A stretch of DNA of 43,545 bases from Acidimicrobiaceae bacterium (GTDB taxonomy: Bacteria; Actinomycetota; Acidimicrobiia; Acidimicrobiales; Aldehydirespiratoraceae): the NCBI GenBank assembly GCA_028819005.1, contig JAPPMP010000005.1:1-43545 (forward strand), given 5' to 3'. Below the pieces are notes generated by a model, which saw nothing but the letters and a program-made list of their open reading frames with translations, made no database searches and was not told the DNA's origin. The position numbers were made by a program, and so were the translations under genes. Every line of letters starts with the position of its first letter. The first letter of the stretch is position 1. Below, one piece after another: positions 16,292 to 24,893 of this stretch.

Positions 16292-16939
16292 TCAGTCATC
16301 GATTAGTTCGCCGTCTCGCAGTTGAAGGGTCAGTTGTGCTGTGGAAGCCAAGTCTTCGTCGTGAGTAGCGAAGATTATGAGACGCCTTTGGGCTGCTGTG
16401 TCGAGAGCGCTGAGCAGGACTGACCGGGCGGTGTCGTCCAAGGCGATGGTCGGTTCGTCGAGCAGCACGAGATTGGCGGGTCGCGAGAGCGCGATAGCAA
16501 GCGTTGCTTTCTGCCGTTGGCCGCGACTGAGTTGGGATGGGAAGCGTTTAGCCAGCTCGCTGAGCGCGAACCCTTCCCAAAGCTCTGCACCGAGAAGATC
16601 TGGAGATTGGCAGTGCGCGAGGGTGACGACATGATTCTGCGTGTCGGCCAACGTGATGTCGTCGAACAAGACTGGGCGATCGGGTACGAACGCGATCGTG
16701 GCGCGGGTCGGACCTTGTTGCACGTTGTGGCCGTCGAGAGTGACGGTGCCTGTTTTTGGAACTGCCAATCCGGACAGCACCTGAAGGAGCGTGGTCTTGC
16801 CGGCACCGTTGGGGCCTACGAGGGCGACTAGGCCCGGTCCGGTCAGCACCTCATCAGGGACGGACAGCGCCAGGTGAGTTCCGTGACGCACGGTGAGATC
16901 ATGGATCGAGAGTTCGACCTTGGAGGAGAGCGAGTTCAT
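16292..16939 (-). CDS. ABC transporter ATP-binding protein
   Basis: 215 aa single nucleotide-binding domain. Walker A is GPNGAGKTT, the signature LSRGQRQK, Walker B LVLLDEP with catalytic Glu, D-loop ALDD, and H-loop FATHDED. The short length and the GLAVPKTGTVTLDG segment resemble CcmA/BcrA-type export ATPases. It overlaps the end of the permease gene by four bases (ATGA), so the two form one transporter. Substrate is unknown. Confidence 0.9.
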   Translation of the reverse strand: MNSLSSKVELSIHDLTVRHGTHLALSVPDEVLTGPGLVALVGPNGAGKTTLLQVLSGLAVPKTGTVTLDGHNVQQGPTRATIAFVPDRPVLFDDITLADTQNHVVTLAHCQSPDLLGAELWEGFALSELAKRFPSQLSRGQRQKATLAIALSRPANLVLLDEPTIALDDTARSVLLSALDTAAQRRLIIFATHDEDLASTAQLTLQLRDGELIDD

Positions 16940-18309
16940 TGTGTGACCTTTATCGGCTTGAGCACCGCTAACACGGCGAAACTAACGACCGCGATCCACA
17001 GCCCGTCGATGAGCGTCGTCTCTTTTTGGGCCCAGCGGCTCATGCCTATGACAGCGGCCCCGGCGACGATGAAGGGGATGAGGCTACGCACCGCGAGCGT
17101 GCCGCCGAGTCCGGAAAAACCGACTGTGTCCAGTATTTGTTCGATATTGGGTGGTCCGTTACGGGCCTGCAGAGAAGTGGCAACTGTTACGCCTGCTGCA
17201 AGACCGAGCCAAGGCCACAGAGGGGGAGCGGCGCCCCGAAGGTTGGCCAGAGCCCAACCGGCCAGTGCCAAGGAACCCACCGCTGCCAAACTCACTGCTA
17301 GATGTCCGCCCGAAAACATGGCCCACCTCGCAGCGCCAATGTGCGACAGCCTTGGCTCAGCGGAGAGAGACGCCAAGGGAGTGCCAATGTCGATACCAGC
17401 GATGAACAAAAGGGTTGCGCCCAGTATGAACCCGGCATTGGCTCCGCTTATGCTTGCGAAGACCAGCGCGATGAGAGGGGCGATCACGACTACTCGGACC
17501 AAAGCGACCGCAGGGGCGCTTGAGAAGGATCGAACAGACCGCCAAACGGAGAGCGGACGTTGTGGTTCGAAAATACCAATTCGGCGGTAGATCCGAGGTC
17601 CGTCCCGAAAGAAGCGCAATTCGGAGATAACGCTGCGCATGTCCAACAAACCAGCACTCACCCTCAGGTCAGTCAAACCTTGAGACCGCGTCCACAGAAC
17701 CGGCACGGGAATAGAGACGCTGCGCCACACAGCGATGCCGGTCGCGACAAACCCTGCTGCCAAAGCGGACAGCGAAACCACAGCGCTTCGCGGCGGGGCC
17801 AGCGCGATTCCAGCCACAGGCAATGCTGAGCACAATACGGCCAGCACGCGATCTGCGAACCATCGTTCACCGGTTGTGCTCCACAGCACGGCCAGCGCCA
17901 TGACCATCATTCCGACACCGAGACCACGAACTGTGGCTGACACGATCTTCTCGAGCACGTATTCGTTGTCGAGGCTCATCGAAGCGATACACGCGCCGGC
18001 TATACCTCCGACACCCGATGTCAGCAAGGCTTGGCGCACGATGGCCGCGCCCAGGGGCGCTGCTCCGCGGTCCAAGACCAAATCGAATATGACAGTAGGC
18101 TCCGACAACAACAGCGGACCGCCCCTGACGCCGGACCAAAAGGCGAGCGGTCCTGCCAGAATTGTGGCGAACAACAGGATCCGGTCGACATCGGTGTCGT
18201 TGATTGGGAGTGCCTCGGCCAGCAGTTGGGCATAGCCCGGTAGGAATAGCCAGGCCACGAAGAACAGGTACGCTGGCCACAGCACACTTTGGGGCGAGGA
18301 GCGCAACAC
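16936..18309 (-). CDS. ABC transporter integral membrane protein
   Basis: 457 aa with about ten to twelve hydrophobic segments and a charged cytoplasmic stretch in the middle (residues 210-260, LDMRSVISELRFFRDGPRIY). It is the permease partner of the overlapping ATPase. No known family signature was recognised beyond the general export-permease layout. The GTG at 18309 lies seven bases after the stop of the small upstream gene, so all three are one transcript. The alternation of membrane segments is clear; the substrate is not. Confidence 0.75.
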   Translation of the reverse strand: MLRSSPQSVLWPAYLFFVAWLFLPGYAQLLAEALPINDTDVDRILLFATILAGPLAFWSGVRGGPLLLSEPTVIFDLVLDRGAAPLGAAIVRQALLTSGVGGIAGACIASMSLDNEYVLEKIVSATVRGLGVGMMVMALAVLWSTTGERWFADRVLAVLCSALPVAGIALAPPRSAVVSLSALAAGFVATGIAVWRSVSIPVPVLWTRSQGLTDLRVSAGLLDMRSVISELRFFRDGPRIYRRIGIFEPQRPLSVWRSVRSFSSAPAVALVRVVVIAPLIALVFASISGANAGFILGATLLFIAGIDIGTPLASLSAEPRLSHIGAARWAMFSGGHLAVSLAAVGSLALAGWALANLRGAAPPLWPWLGLAAGVTVATSLQARNGPPNIEQILDTVGFSGLGGTLAVRSLIPFIVAGAAVIGMSRWAQKETTLIDGLWIAVVSFAVLAVLKPIKVTQ

Positions 18310-18316
18310 GAAGTCG

Positions 18317-18622
18317 TCAGATGTCCGCGGCGAAACCCCAACGCGCGGCGAACTCGGCCGGCGAGAACACTTCGAGATCGGCCTCTAATGCGGCACCAGG
18401 ATCGCCTTCGTCGCCGTACGTGCTCTTCACGGTGGTCAAAACACGACCGGTATCGGTTTCGACGATCTTCCACACGCGATTCGATGGCGACACAGCTCCG
18501 CCCATGGTCAACAGGGCGATAATCAGGGTTGATACGGTGCGGCACACACGGATCGGCAGCGAGCGCTTCCCGACATCAATGTGCCAGACGCTTGACGCGG
18601 TTTCTGATTCAGCCGTACTCAT
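18317..18622 (-). CDS. Hypothetical small protein, first gene of the ABC transporter operon
   Basis: 101 aa, not recognised. It has one moderately hydrophobic stretch (residues 29-43, VSTLIIALLTMGGAV), which could be a weak membrane or export segment, followed by a soluble part (RVWKIVETDTGRVLTTVKS) ending in FSPAEFAARWGF. Placement directly before the permease and ATPase suggests an accessory component. The ATG at 18622 is set by a TATCCT box five bases upstream. Confidence 0.65.
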   Translation of the reverse strand: MSTAESETASSVWHIDVGKRSLPIRVCRTVSTLIIALLTMGGAVSPSNRVWKIVETDTGRVLTTVKSTYGDEGDPGAALEADLEVFSPAEFAARWGFAADI

Positions 18623-18627
18623 GACCT

Positions 18628-18633
18628 AGGATA
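18628..18633 (-). promoter_or_regulatory. -10 box of a leaderless promoter (ABC transporter operon)
   Basis: On the minus strand TATCCT, then five bases, then ATG at 18622. It is the only promoter-like site before the three-gene transporter set. Confidence 0.5.
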
Positions 18634-18707
18634 AAGCAAGAATCGGTTTCGCTCGGATACCCGTAATCATAGGGTGGATAGTGCTGTACCGACAGTTTCG
18701 GGCTGCG

Positions 18708-20612
18708 TCAGTCGGTGGTTTCGAGTTGTTCGGCGGCTTCGGTCCAGTCATGCAACAAGGTGGCGGCCTGGGCGGTGGCTTCGTCGTACAGCGCGGCGAG
18801 TCTTTGGAGTTCTTCAGGATCATCGCAGATCTCGGGGTCAGCCAATCGCATCTCCAGGTCGGCGACCACTGCATCGGTCTTGGCCAAGTTGCGTTCCAGA
18901 CGAGACACCTGCTTGCGGAGCTCGGCGGTCGCTTGGCGGGCTTGCGCCGTCTCGCGGCGATGTTGTGTGCGAGGGTTCGACGACTTCTTCGAGGCCGGCT
19001 TCGCTGTTCCGAACTTGCTGGGGTCCGCAGGAGTCAGAACTTCATCTGGCACACCTGCGTGCCATTGGGCCTTGCCGTGGCGCACTTCAATGACGGCGTC
19101 GGCCACGTTGCGGATCAGGTGGCGGTCGTGGGTGACCAACAGAACCGTGCCTGGGTAGGCCGTCAGAGCGTCTTCGAGAACATCACAACTCGGCAGGTCC
19201 AGATGGTTCGTGGGCTCGTCGAGGACCAGCAGGTTGGCCGGCTCGATCATGGTTCGAGCAAGAGCCAACCGGGTGCATTCACCACCGGAGAGGTCCTGCA
19301 CCCGGCGATCCGCGGCGTCGCCGGGAAAACCGAACGAGCCGAGCACTGTCCGCAGGTTTCGTTTGCCTGGGTCGATCCCGCCGGAGAACAACTCGATGAC
19401 GGTCTTGGAGCCGTCGAGCTCATCGGCCTGATGTTGATGAAAAGCGGCCACGCTCACGTTGTTGCCGAGTCGGGCAGTTCCCTCAGTGGGTTCGAGTTGC
19501 CCCAGGATGAGCCTCAACAGAGTGGTTTTTCCGCCGCCGTTGGGTCCGACGAGGGCCACCGTCTCGCCTCGTTCCACGGTCAGCGTCACGTCTGACACGA
19601 CAGGTATGTCGTCGTAGCCGACGCTGGTGTTTTGAAACTCGGCGACGACCCGCGAAGACCGAGGCGGCTCCGGAAACGCGAACCGGGCCACCAGCTCCTT
19701 GCGGTCGGGGATTTTGATCATCTCCAGTTTCTGGAGGGTCTTGACCCGGCTCTGGACCTGGCGGGCCTTGGAGGCCTTGTAGCGGAACCGATTGATGAAA
19801 CGCTCAACTTTGGCCACCTCTCGAGCCTGGCCGGCTGCGGCGGCCTCGATCCGCGCCAGGCGTTCCTCGCGGGCGACCACGAATTCGGCGAAACCACCCA
19901 CGTACTCAAGCGCAGTGCCTTCGGCCAACTCGACCACCCGGTCAGCGATGGCGTCGATGAAGTCGCGGTCGTGGCTGACGAAAAGCAGAGCACCGGGCCA
20001 GGCAGCAAGCTGTTGTTCGAGCCAGGCGACAGAGTCGACGTCTAGATGGTTGGTCGGCTCGTCGAGGATCAGCACGTCGGGTTTGGCCAACAACAGACGG
20101 GCCAACGCGACGCGCATGCGCCAACCGCCGGAGAGTTCGGTCACACTGCGGTCAGCATCAGTTTCGGCGAAACCGAGTCCGGCGAGCACTTTCTGGGCAT
20201 CGGACTCAAGGGCGTAACCGCCCATCGACTCGAATCGGCTCTGGGCCTCCCCGTAATCTTCCAGAATCTGCTCTTGGTCCTGGTCGGGGTCGCTCATTTG
20301 AGTTTCGAGTTCGTTGAGACGATCTGCGAGGACCGCCAGTTCTCCGGCACCGCTGACCACCTCGGCAATCACTGTTCTGTTAGAGGCGCCGACAAGATCC
20401 TGGGGGAGATAACCCAAGGTCATGTCCCGGGGTTTTGTCACCGAACCGGAGTCGGGCGCCTCTGTGCCCATGAGGATCTCGATCAGCGTGGTCTTCCCGG
20501 TGCCGTTGCCGCCGACCAGAGCGATCCTTCGTCCGGCGGTGAGCAGCAGCGTTACGTCGCGGAAGAGTTCACGAGGGCCATATGACTTGGCCAAACCCGA
20601 CGCGGTGAGCAT
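18708..20612 (-). CDS. ABC-F family ATPase (Uup/EttA-type)
   Basis: 634 aa, two ABC domains in one chain and no membrane segment, so a cytoplasmic ABC-F protein acting on ribosomes rather than a transporter. Walker A motifs are GGNGTGKTT and GPNGGGKTT; signatures are LSGGWRMRVALARLL and LSGGECTRLALART; both Walker B regions read LDEPTNHLD. A charged linker of roughly 80 residues lies between domains. A C-terminal coiled coil (about residues 545-630, ending WTEAAEQLE) resembles Uup. ABC-F proteins rescue stalled ribosomes or confer antibiotic protection; which applies here cannot be told. The ATG at 20612 is five bases after the surE stop, so the two are co-transcribed. Confidence 0.9.
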   Translation of the reverse strand: MLTASGLAKSYGPRELFRDVTLLLTAGRRIALVGGNGTGKTTLIEILMGTEAPDSGSVTKPRDMTLGYLPQDLVGASNRTVIAEVVSGAGELAVLADRLNELETQMSDPDQDQEQILEDYGEAQSRFESMGGYALESDAQKVLAGLGFAETDADRSVTELSGGWRMRVALARLLLAKPDVLILDEPTNHLDVDSVAWLEQQLAAWPGALLFVSHDRDFIDAIADRVVELAEGTALEYVGGFAEFVVAREERLARIEAAAAGQAREVAKVERFINRFRYKASKARQVQSRVKTLQKLEMIKIPDRKELVARFAFPEPPRSSRVVAEFQNTSVGYDDIPVVSDVTLTVERGETVALVGPNGGGKTTLLRLILGQLEPTEGTARLGNNVSVAAFHQHQADELDGSKTVIELFSGGIDPGKRNLRTVLGSFGFPGDAADRRVQDLSGGECTRLALARTMIEPANLLVLDEPTNHLDLPSCDVLEDALTAYPGTVLLVTHDRHLIRNVADAVIEVRHGKAQWHAGVPDEVLTPADPSKFGTAKPASKKSSNPRTQHRRETAQARQATAELRKQVSRLERNLAKTDAVVADLEMRLADPEICDDPEELQRLAALYDEATAQAATLLHDWTEAAEQLETTD

Positions 20613-20617
20613 CGAAG

Positions 20618-21442
20618 TCAGCCGAAGAGATCATCAAGCGCCGATTCAGCACTCGATGCGACGGGTGCGTCGGGCGTTTCGCCCTCAAGCCGGTTCAACC
20701 AGGTCACCGAGGCGTAACCGGCCATGACAGCACCGGTGTCGTCCTCGGTCGGAGTGTCGATCGGCTCGCCCCAGGACATGTCGACGGTGAAAGTGCCGTC
20801 GTGGCCCGGTTTGGACACGAGCGACGCTGAAGCTATTGAGCGTGGCGGAGCCGAGCAGACTCTTGTGCGCTTCCACCCTTCCATCTCTGCCGCGGGACGG
20901 TTCGGCACATTGATGTTGATCACCACCGGGTCGGTCGGCAGGTCTTTGACCAACTGCTCGACCACAACCGCGGCGACATCGGCAGCTCCCTGCCAATGCT
21001 GGTTGGCGAGCATGGCTTCCCAGCCCTGGCCTTCAACGCCCCAGTCGTCGATGGACTGGCTGACTGCGACTGCGTTGATTCCCCCGTTGCGAGCAGTGAG
21101 GCATGCCCCGACCGTCCCGGAGTGGTAGACGCTGCGTCCCACGTTGGCGCCGGGGTTGATACCGGAGACCACGAGGTCGATGTCGCCGAACGCGCCGAGC
21201 CGTCCGAACATGGCGCACAATGCTGGTGCTGCGGTGACCGACCATGCTTCGTCGATACCGTCGATATGCGTGCGGTGCACCTCGGGTGTCATGCGCCAAA
21301 TGGAGCCGATCGCCGCGCCGTATCCGGAGTACTCCGAGTCGGGTGCAGCGATGACCACATCGCCGAAGCGCCGCATGGTCCGAGCGAGCACATGCAGCCC
21401 GATCGAATCGATGCCGTCATCGTTTGTTACCAAAATGCGCAC
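20618..21442 (-). CDS. surE: 5'/3'-nucleotidase SurE
   Basis: 274 aa. SurE removes phosphate from nucleoside monophosphates (and in some species polyphosphate). The metal-binding Asp-Asp is in RILVTNDDGIDSIGL at the N-terminus, the phosphate-binding loop in APDSEYSGYGAAIG, and the Asn site in VSGINPGANVG. The middle section differs somewhat from enterobacterial SurE but the catalytic scaffold is complete. The start is GTG at 21442 with TAGGGT six bases upstream. It heads a two-gene unit with the ABC-F gene and is divergent from the response regulator gene. Confidence 0.9.
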   Translation of the reverse strand: MRILVTNDDGIDSIGLHVLARTMRRFGDVVIAAPDSEYSGYGAAIGSIWRMTPEVHRTHIDGIDEAWSVTAAPALCAMFGRLGAFGDIDLVVSGINPGANVGRSVYHSGTVGACLTARNGGINAVAVSQSIDDWGVEGQGWEAMLANQHWQGAADVAAVVVEQLVKDLPTDPVVININVPNRPAAEMEGWKRTRVCSAPPRSIASASLVSKPGHDGTFTVDMSWGEPIDTPTEDDTGAVMAGYASVTWLNRLEGETPDAPVASSAESALDDLFG

Positions 21443-21448
21443 CGCCCG

Positions 21449-21454
21449 ACCCTA
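21449..21454 (-). promoter_or_regulatory. -10 box of a leaderless promoter (surE)
   Basis: On the minus strand TAGGGT, then six bases, then GTG at 21442; no Shine-Dalgarno. Confidence 0.5.
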
Positions 21455-21536
21455 TCGGCGCCCACTGCCAGCGATGTCTTCGCGTGTGTGACGGCGATCT
21501 CACCCGATTCTTACCATTGTGTGCAACGCTGGGAGC

Positions 21537-22217
21537 GTGACGACCATTTTGCTTGCCGACGATGACCGTCGGATTCGCGAGTCTCTGCAGCGGGCGTTGG
21601 CGCTTGAAGGCTACGAGGTGCTCACGGCGCCCAACGGCGCCAAAGCCCTCGAACTGCACGCGCAGCGGCGACCGGACCTGTTGCTTTTGGATGTGTCGAT
21701 GCCCGATGTGGACGGTTTGTCGGTGTGCCGTTCGGTGCGCGCCGCCAACGACGACACACCCATCTTGATGCTCACGGCCCGCCACGAAACCACTGACCGG
21801 GTGAAAGGGCTCGATGCCGGAGCCGACGATTATCTTGTTAAGCCGTTCGCCCTCGAAGAGCTGCTGGCGCGGTTGCGGGCCCGCTTGCGGACCGTTTCGA
21901 CCGGCGCGCAGGGACGGTTGACGCTGGGTGATTTGACGATGGATGTGAACGGCCGACAGGTGTCGCGCGGTGGTTTGTCGTTGGAATTGAGTCGGACCGA
22001 GTTTGATCTGCTTGAAGTCCTTCTGCTCAATGCGGGCGTGGTGTTGAGCCGTGAGCAACTCTATGAGGACGTGTGGGGAGGCGAACTCGACAATGATTCC
22101 AAGACGCTCGACGTCTATGTCGGCTACCTGCGCAAGAAACTCCAGGCTCGAGGCGGGGGGTGCCTGCTGCACACTGTGCGCGGAGCAGGCTACGTGTTGA
22201 GGACTGACCCCCGTTGA
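21537..22217 (+). CDS. OmpR-family response regulator (MprA/PrrA-like)
   Basis: 226 aa. The receiver domain has the acidic pair DDD near the N-terminus, the phospho-acceptor Asp in LLLLDVSMPDVDGL, the Thr in LMLTARH and the Lys in DDYLVKPF. The C-terminal winged helix ends with the typical TLDVYVGYLRKKL and HTVRGAGYVLR. It forms a two-component pair with the overlapping histidine kinase gene. The GTG at 21537 begins TTILLADDD and has AACGCT six bases upstream; an alternative GTG at 21519 would add six residues and lies two bases after a TACCAT, so 21537 is preferred. Confidence 0.9.
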   Translation: MTTILLADDDRRIRESLQRALALEGYEVLTAPNGAKALELHAQRRPDLLLLDVSMPDVDGLSVCRSVRAANDDTPILMLTARHETTDRVKGLDAGADDYLVKPFALEELLARLRARLRTVSTGAQGRLTLGDLTMDVNGRQVSRGGLSLELSRTEFDLLEVLLLNAGVVLSREQLYEDVWGGELDNDSKTLDVYVGYLRKKLQARGGGCLLHTVRGAGYVLRTDPR

Positions 22218-23593
22218 GCTTGCGCTTGCGCATTGCGCTGGCGGTGGCGGGTGTTGTGACTCTGGTCGTGGTGGCCGTGGGTTTTTCGCTTCACCGAACC
22301 ACGGAGTCTTCTTTGATCGCGGAAGTCGACGCCGATCTGTTGGAGCGCTCGCTGATCGTCTCCGCGCTCGGGGCGGAGCGGGTCGACGGCCTTGATGTGG
22401 GCGCCTTGATCCGGCTCCGGCGTGAAGGCAACTTCTTGAGGTCCGGTCGGGTTGACCCCTTCCAGAACCTGGTGGCATTTGATGCCTTGGTTAGAGTGCT
22501 CGATCCCAAGGGCGCGGTGATCGGCGTGTTCGAAAAAGAGTTCAGCGCGGCGACGGACGCGTCCTTGTTGGAGGCGGCCTACGAGAAGGCGGTGCTGCAC
22601 GACGGTTCGAGTTCTTCGGGGTCGATAAGAGTGATGACCATTGCGCTGGGAGACACTGGTTTCATTCAGATCGCGCGTCCTCTCGACGAAGTTGAGGCGG
22701 TACTCGCCGATCTGGCTATGCGGACCGGACTCATCGGCGCTGCGGCGATCATCGGCGCGGCGCTCGCCGCATGGATCATTGCCGGTGCAGTTGCGAAGCC
22801 GATTCGAAGACTGACCGAGGTAGCAGAGAACGTTGCGGAGTCGGGAGACCTGTCGCTTGAAGTTGAGCGAACAGGGAGCGACGAGGTGGGCCGTTTGGCT
22901 TCGAGTTTTTGCACGATGCTAGACGCGCTTGCCGTTTCTCGTCGGCAACAGCATCAGATGGTGATGGATGCGAGTCATGAACTGCGTACTCCGTTGATGA
23001 GTCTGCGCGCCAACATCGATGTGCTGAGCCGTGGCCACGAGCTCGACGACCAGGACCATGCCGCGATAATCGGTGATCTGGATGCCGAACTGTCTGAGTT
23101 GTCGGATCTGGTCGCCGAACTCGTTGAGCTTGCCGTTGACGTCCGAACCGATGAGGACCCGGTTCCGTTGACGCTCGAAGAGATCGCTCTGCCGGTGGTC
23201 GACCGGGCGCGTCGTCGCACTGAGCGCCACATCGAGGTGTCGATCGAACGCTCGCTGATGCTCGACGCGCGTCCTGAGGCTCTGGCACGGGCAATGCGCA
23301 ACCTTGTCGACAATGCAGCAAAGTTCTCCCCGGCTGGTTCTGCGATCCGTGTGGTGGTCGATGGCGGGATGTTTGCGGTCCACGACCAGGGCCCCGGCAT
23401 TCCCGAAGCTCAGCGAAAGGTTGTGTTTGCTCGATTCCATCGGCTCGAACCGAGCCAGGCGCTGCCCGGTTCGGGTCTGGGTTTGGCAATCGTTGGAGAC
23501 GTCGTCGAGGTGCACGGCGGTTCGGTGTTTGTGACGGATTCGCCCGAGGGCGGCGCGGCTGTGGGGTTCCGCCTGCCGACGATCGACGGCTGA
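22214..23593 (+). CDS. Two-component sensor histidine kinase (MprB/PrrB-like)
   Basis: 459 aa. Two membrane segments (residues 6-28 and about 175-195) frame a 145-residue extracellular sensor of no recognised family. HAMP follows (KPIRRLTEVAENVAESGDLS), then the H-box DASHELRTPLMSLRAN with the autophosphorylated His, the N-box RNLVDNAAKFSP, G1 HDQGPGIPEAQ and G2 GSGLGLAIV. The start is a TTG at 22214 whose last two bases form part of the upstream TGA (TTGA), giving strict coupling to the response regulator. The signal sensed is unknown; no target gene is evident nearby. Confidence 0.9.
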   Translation: MSLRLRIALAVAGVVTLVVVAVGFSLHRTTESSLIAEVDADLLERSLIVSALGAERVDGLDVGALIRLRREGNFLRSGRVDPFQNLVAFDALVRVLDPKGAVIGVFEKEFSAATDASLLEAAYEKAVLHDGSSSSGSIRVMTIALGDTGFIQIARPLDEVEAVLADLAMRTGLIGAAAIIGAALAAWIIAGAVAKPIRRLTEVAENVAESGDLSLEVERTGSDEVGRLASSFCTMLDALAVSRRQQHQMVMDASHELRTPLMSLRANIDVLSRGHELDDQDHAAIIGDLDAELSELSDLVAELVELAVDVRTDEDPVPLTLEEIALPVVDRARRRTERHIEVSIERSLMLDARPEALARAMRNLVDNAAKFSPAGSAIRVVVDGGMFAVHDQGPGIPEAQRKVVFARFHRLEPSQALPGSGLGLAIVGDVVEVHGGSVFVTDSPEGGAAVGFRLPTIDG

Positions 23594-23649
23594 GCTCCGC
23601 GAGCGCTGAGCTTTTTCAGTCCGCTCCTTCAAGGCTGAACGCGAAAGAG

Positions 23650-23669
23650 CCGGGACCGTCCGGTCCCGG
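23650..23669 (+). terminator. Perfect GC-rich palindrome after the kinase gene
   Basis: A 20-base perfect inverted repeat (arms CCGGGACCG and CGGTCCCGG around TC) lies in the 115-base gap between the kinase and aminotransferase genes. It has no U tract, so it would be a GC-rich actinobacterial-type terminator or another RNA hairpin. Confidence 0.45.
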
Positions 23670-23695
23670 GGTAAGAGCTTCGTCAGAGCAGGCCG

Positions 23696-23701
23696 TAAGA
23701 T
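23696..23701 (+). promoter_or_regulatory. -10 box of a leaderless promoter (aminotransferase)
   Basis: TAAGAT, then seven bases, then ATG at 23709; no Shine-Dalgarno. Confidence 0.5.
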
Positions 23702-23708
23702 CGCGCAG

Positions 23709-24893
23709 ATGGAACCGGTGCCGTATCTCACGCAACGCCTGCAGGGCTTCGGCACGACGATCTTCACGGCGATGTCGGCTCTCGCCATTGAGACCCAATC
23801 GGTCAATTTGGGGCAGGGGTTTCCGGACAGCGACGGCCCGGTGGCCGTTTCGCAAGCGGCCATCGACGCTATCAAGAACGGTCACAACCAATACCCGCCT
23901 CTGCCGGGCATAGAGCCGCTGCGCGTTGCGGTTGCCGAACACCGTCTTCGTTTCCGCGGCCAGAGCTTCGATCCCGCGAGCGAAGTGCTGATCACCGCGG
24001 GCGCCACAGAAGCCTTGGCCGCGGCAATGTTGTCTTTGACGGGGCCAGGCGATGAAGTAGTCACCTTCGAGCCCTACTACGACTCCTATGCAGCCGGGAT
24101 CGCCATGAGCGGTGCGCAGCGCAGGGTCGTGACTCTGCGCGGCCGCGATTTCGCGTTCGACCCGAACGAGCTCGAAGCCGTGTTCACCCCCAACACGAAG
24201 CTGATGCTGCTCAACTCACCCCACAACCCGACCGGCAAGGTCTTCTCTCGCGAGGAGCTCGAGATCATCGCCCGTGTCTGCATCGAGAACGAAGTCATCG
24301 CGGTGACCGACGAGGTCTACGAACATCTCGTGTTCGACGACGCCGAACATATACCTCTAGCCACATTGCCTCAGATGGCAGAGAGAACCATCACGATCTC
24401 GTCCGCCGGAAAGATCTTCTCGTTCACCGGTTAGAAAATCGGCTGGGCTTGCGGTCCCGCCGAACTGATCAATGCGGTACGCACCGCCAAACAGTTTCTG
24501 ACGTTTGTGAGTGGTGCACCGCTGCAACCGGCCGTCGCGGTCGGGCTGCGCCTCGGTGATGATTTCTTCGACAGCTACACCGCGGAGATGCAGTCGAAGC
24601 GAGACCGGCTCACCGATGGGCTTGATGCGGCCGGCTTCGACGTGATCGTGCCACAGGGCACCTATTTCGTCACCGCTGATATCGGCTCTTTGGGCGAGGC
24701 CGATGGCATCGACTTCTGCATGTCGCTCCCGAAGCGTTGCGGTGTGGTCGCGATTCCCACACAGGTCTTCTACGATGACGCCGAGGCCGGCCGACAGCTG
24801 GTCCGCTTCGCCTTCTGCAAGCGCGATGAAGTCCTCGACGAGGCAAGCCGTCGACTTGCCCGGCTCCGAGACCGAACGAACGGGGCGAGCTGA
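23709..24893 (+). pseudogene. Class I/II PLP aminotransferase (glutamine transaminase/KAT-like) interrupted by one TAG
   Basis: The frame runs 395 codons and is broken only by TAG at 24432-24434. Before it: GFPDSDGPVAVS, GATEALAAAML, LMLLNSPHNPTGKVFS, TDEVYEHLVFD and the PLP lysine segment ISSAGKIFSFTG. After it: KIGWACGPAEL, then QGTYFVTADI, LVRFAFCKRDEVLDEA. Family members read FTGWKIGW here, so TGG (Trp) became TAG by one base change at 24433. The short product (241 aa) keeps the PLP lysine but lacks the C-terminal domain and should be inactive. The pattern fits the methionine/glutamine transaminase group, which pairs with omega-amidase, encoded next door. It may be a recent pseudogene, a sequencing error or a site of amber suppression. 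The remaining downstream frame is undamaged, so the change is recent. Confidence 0.85.
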
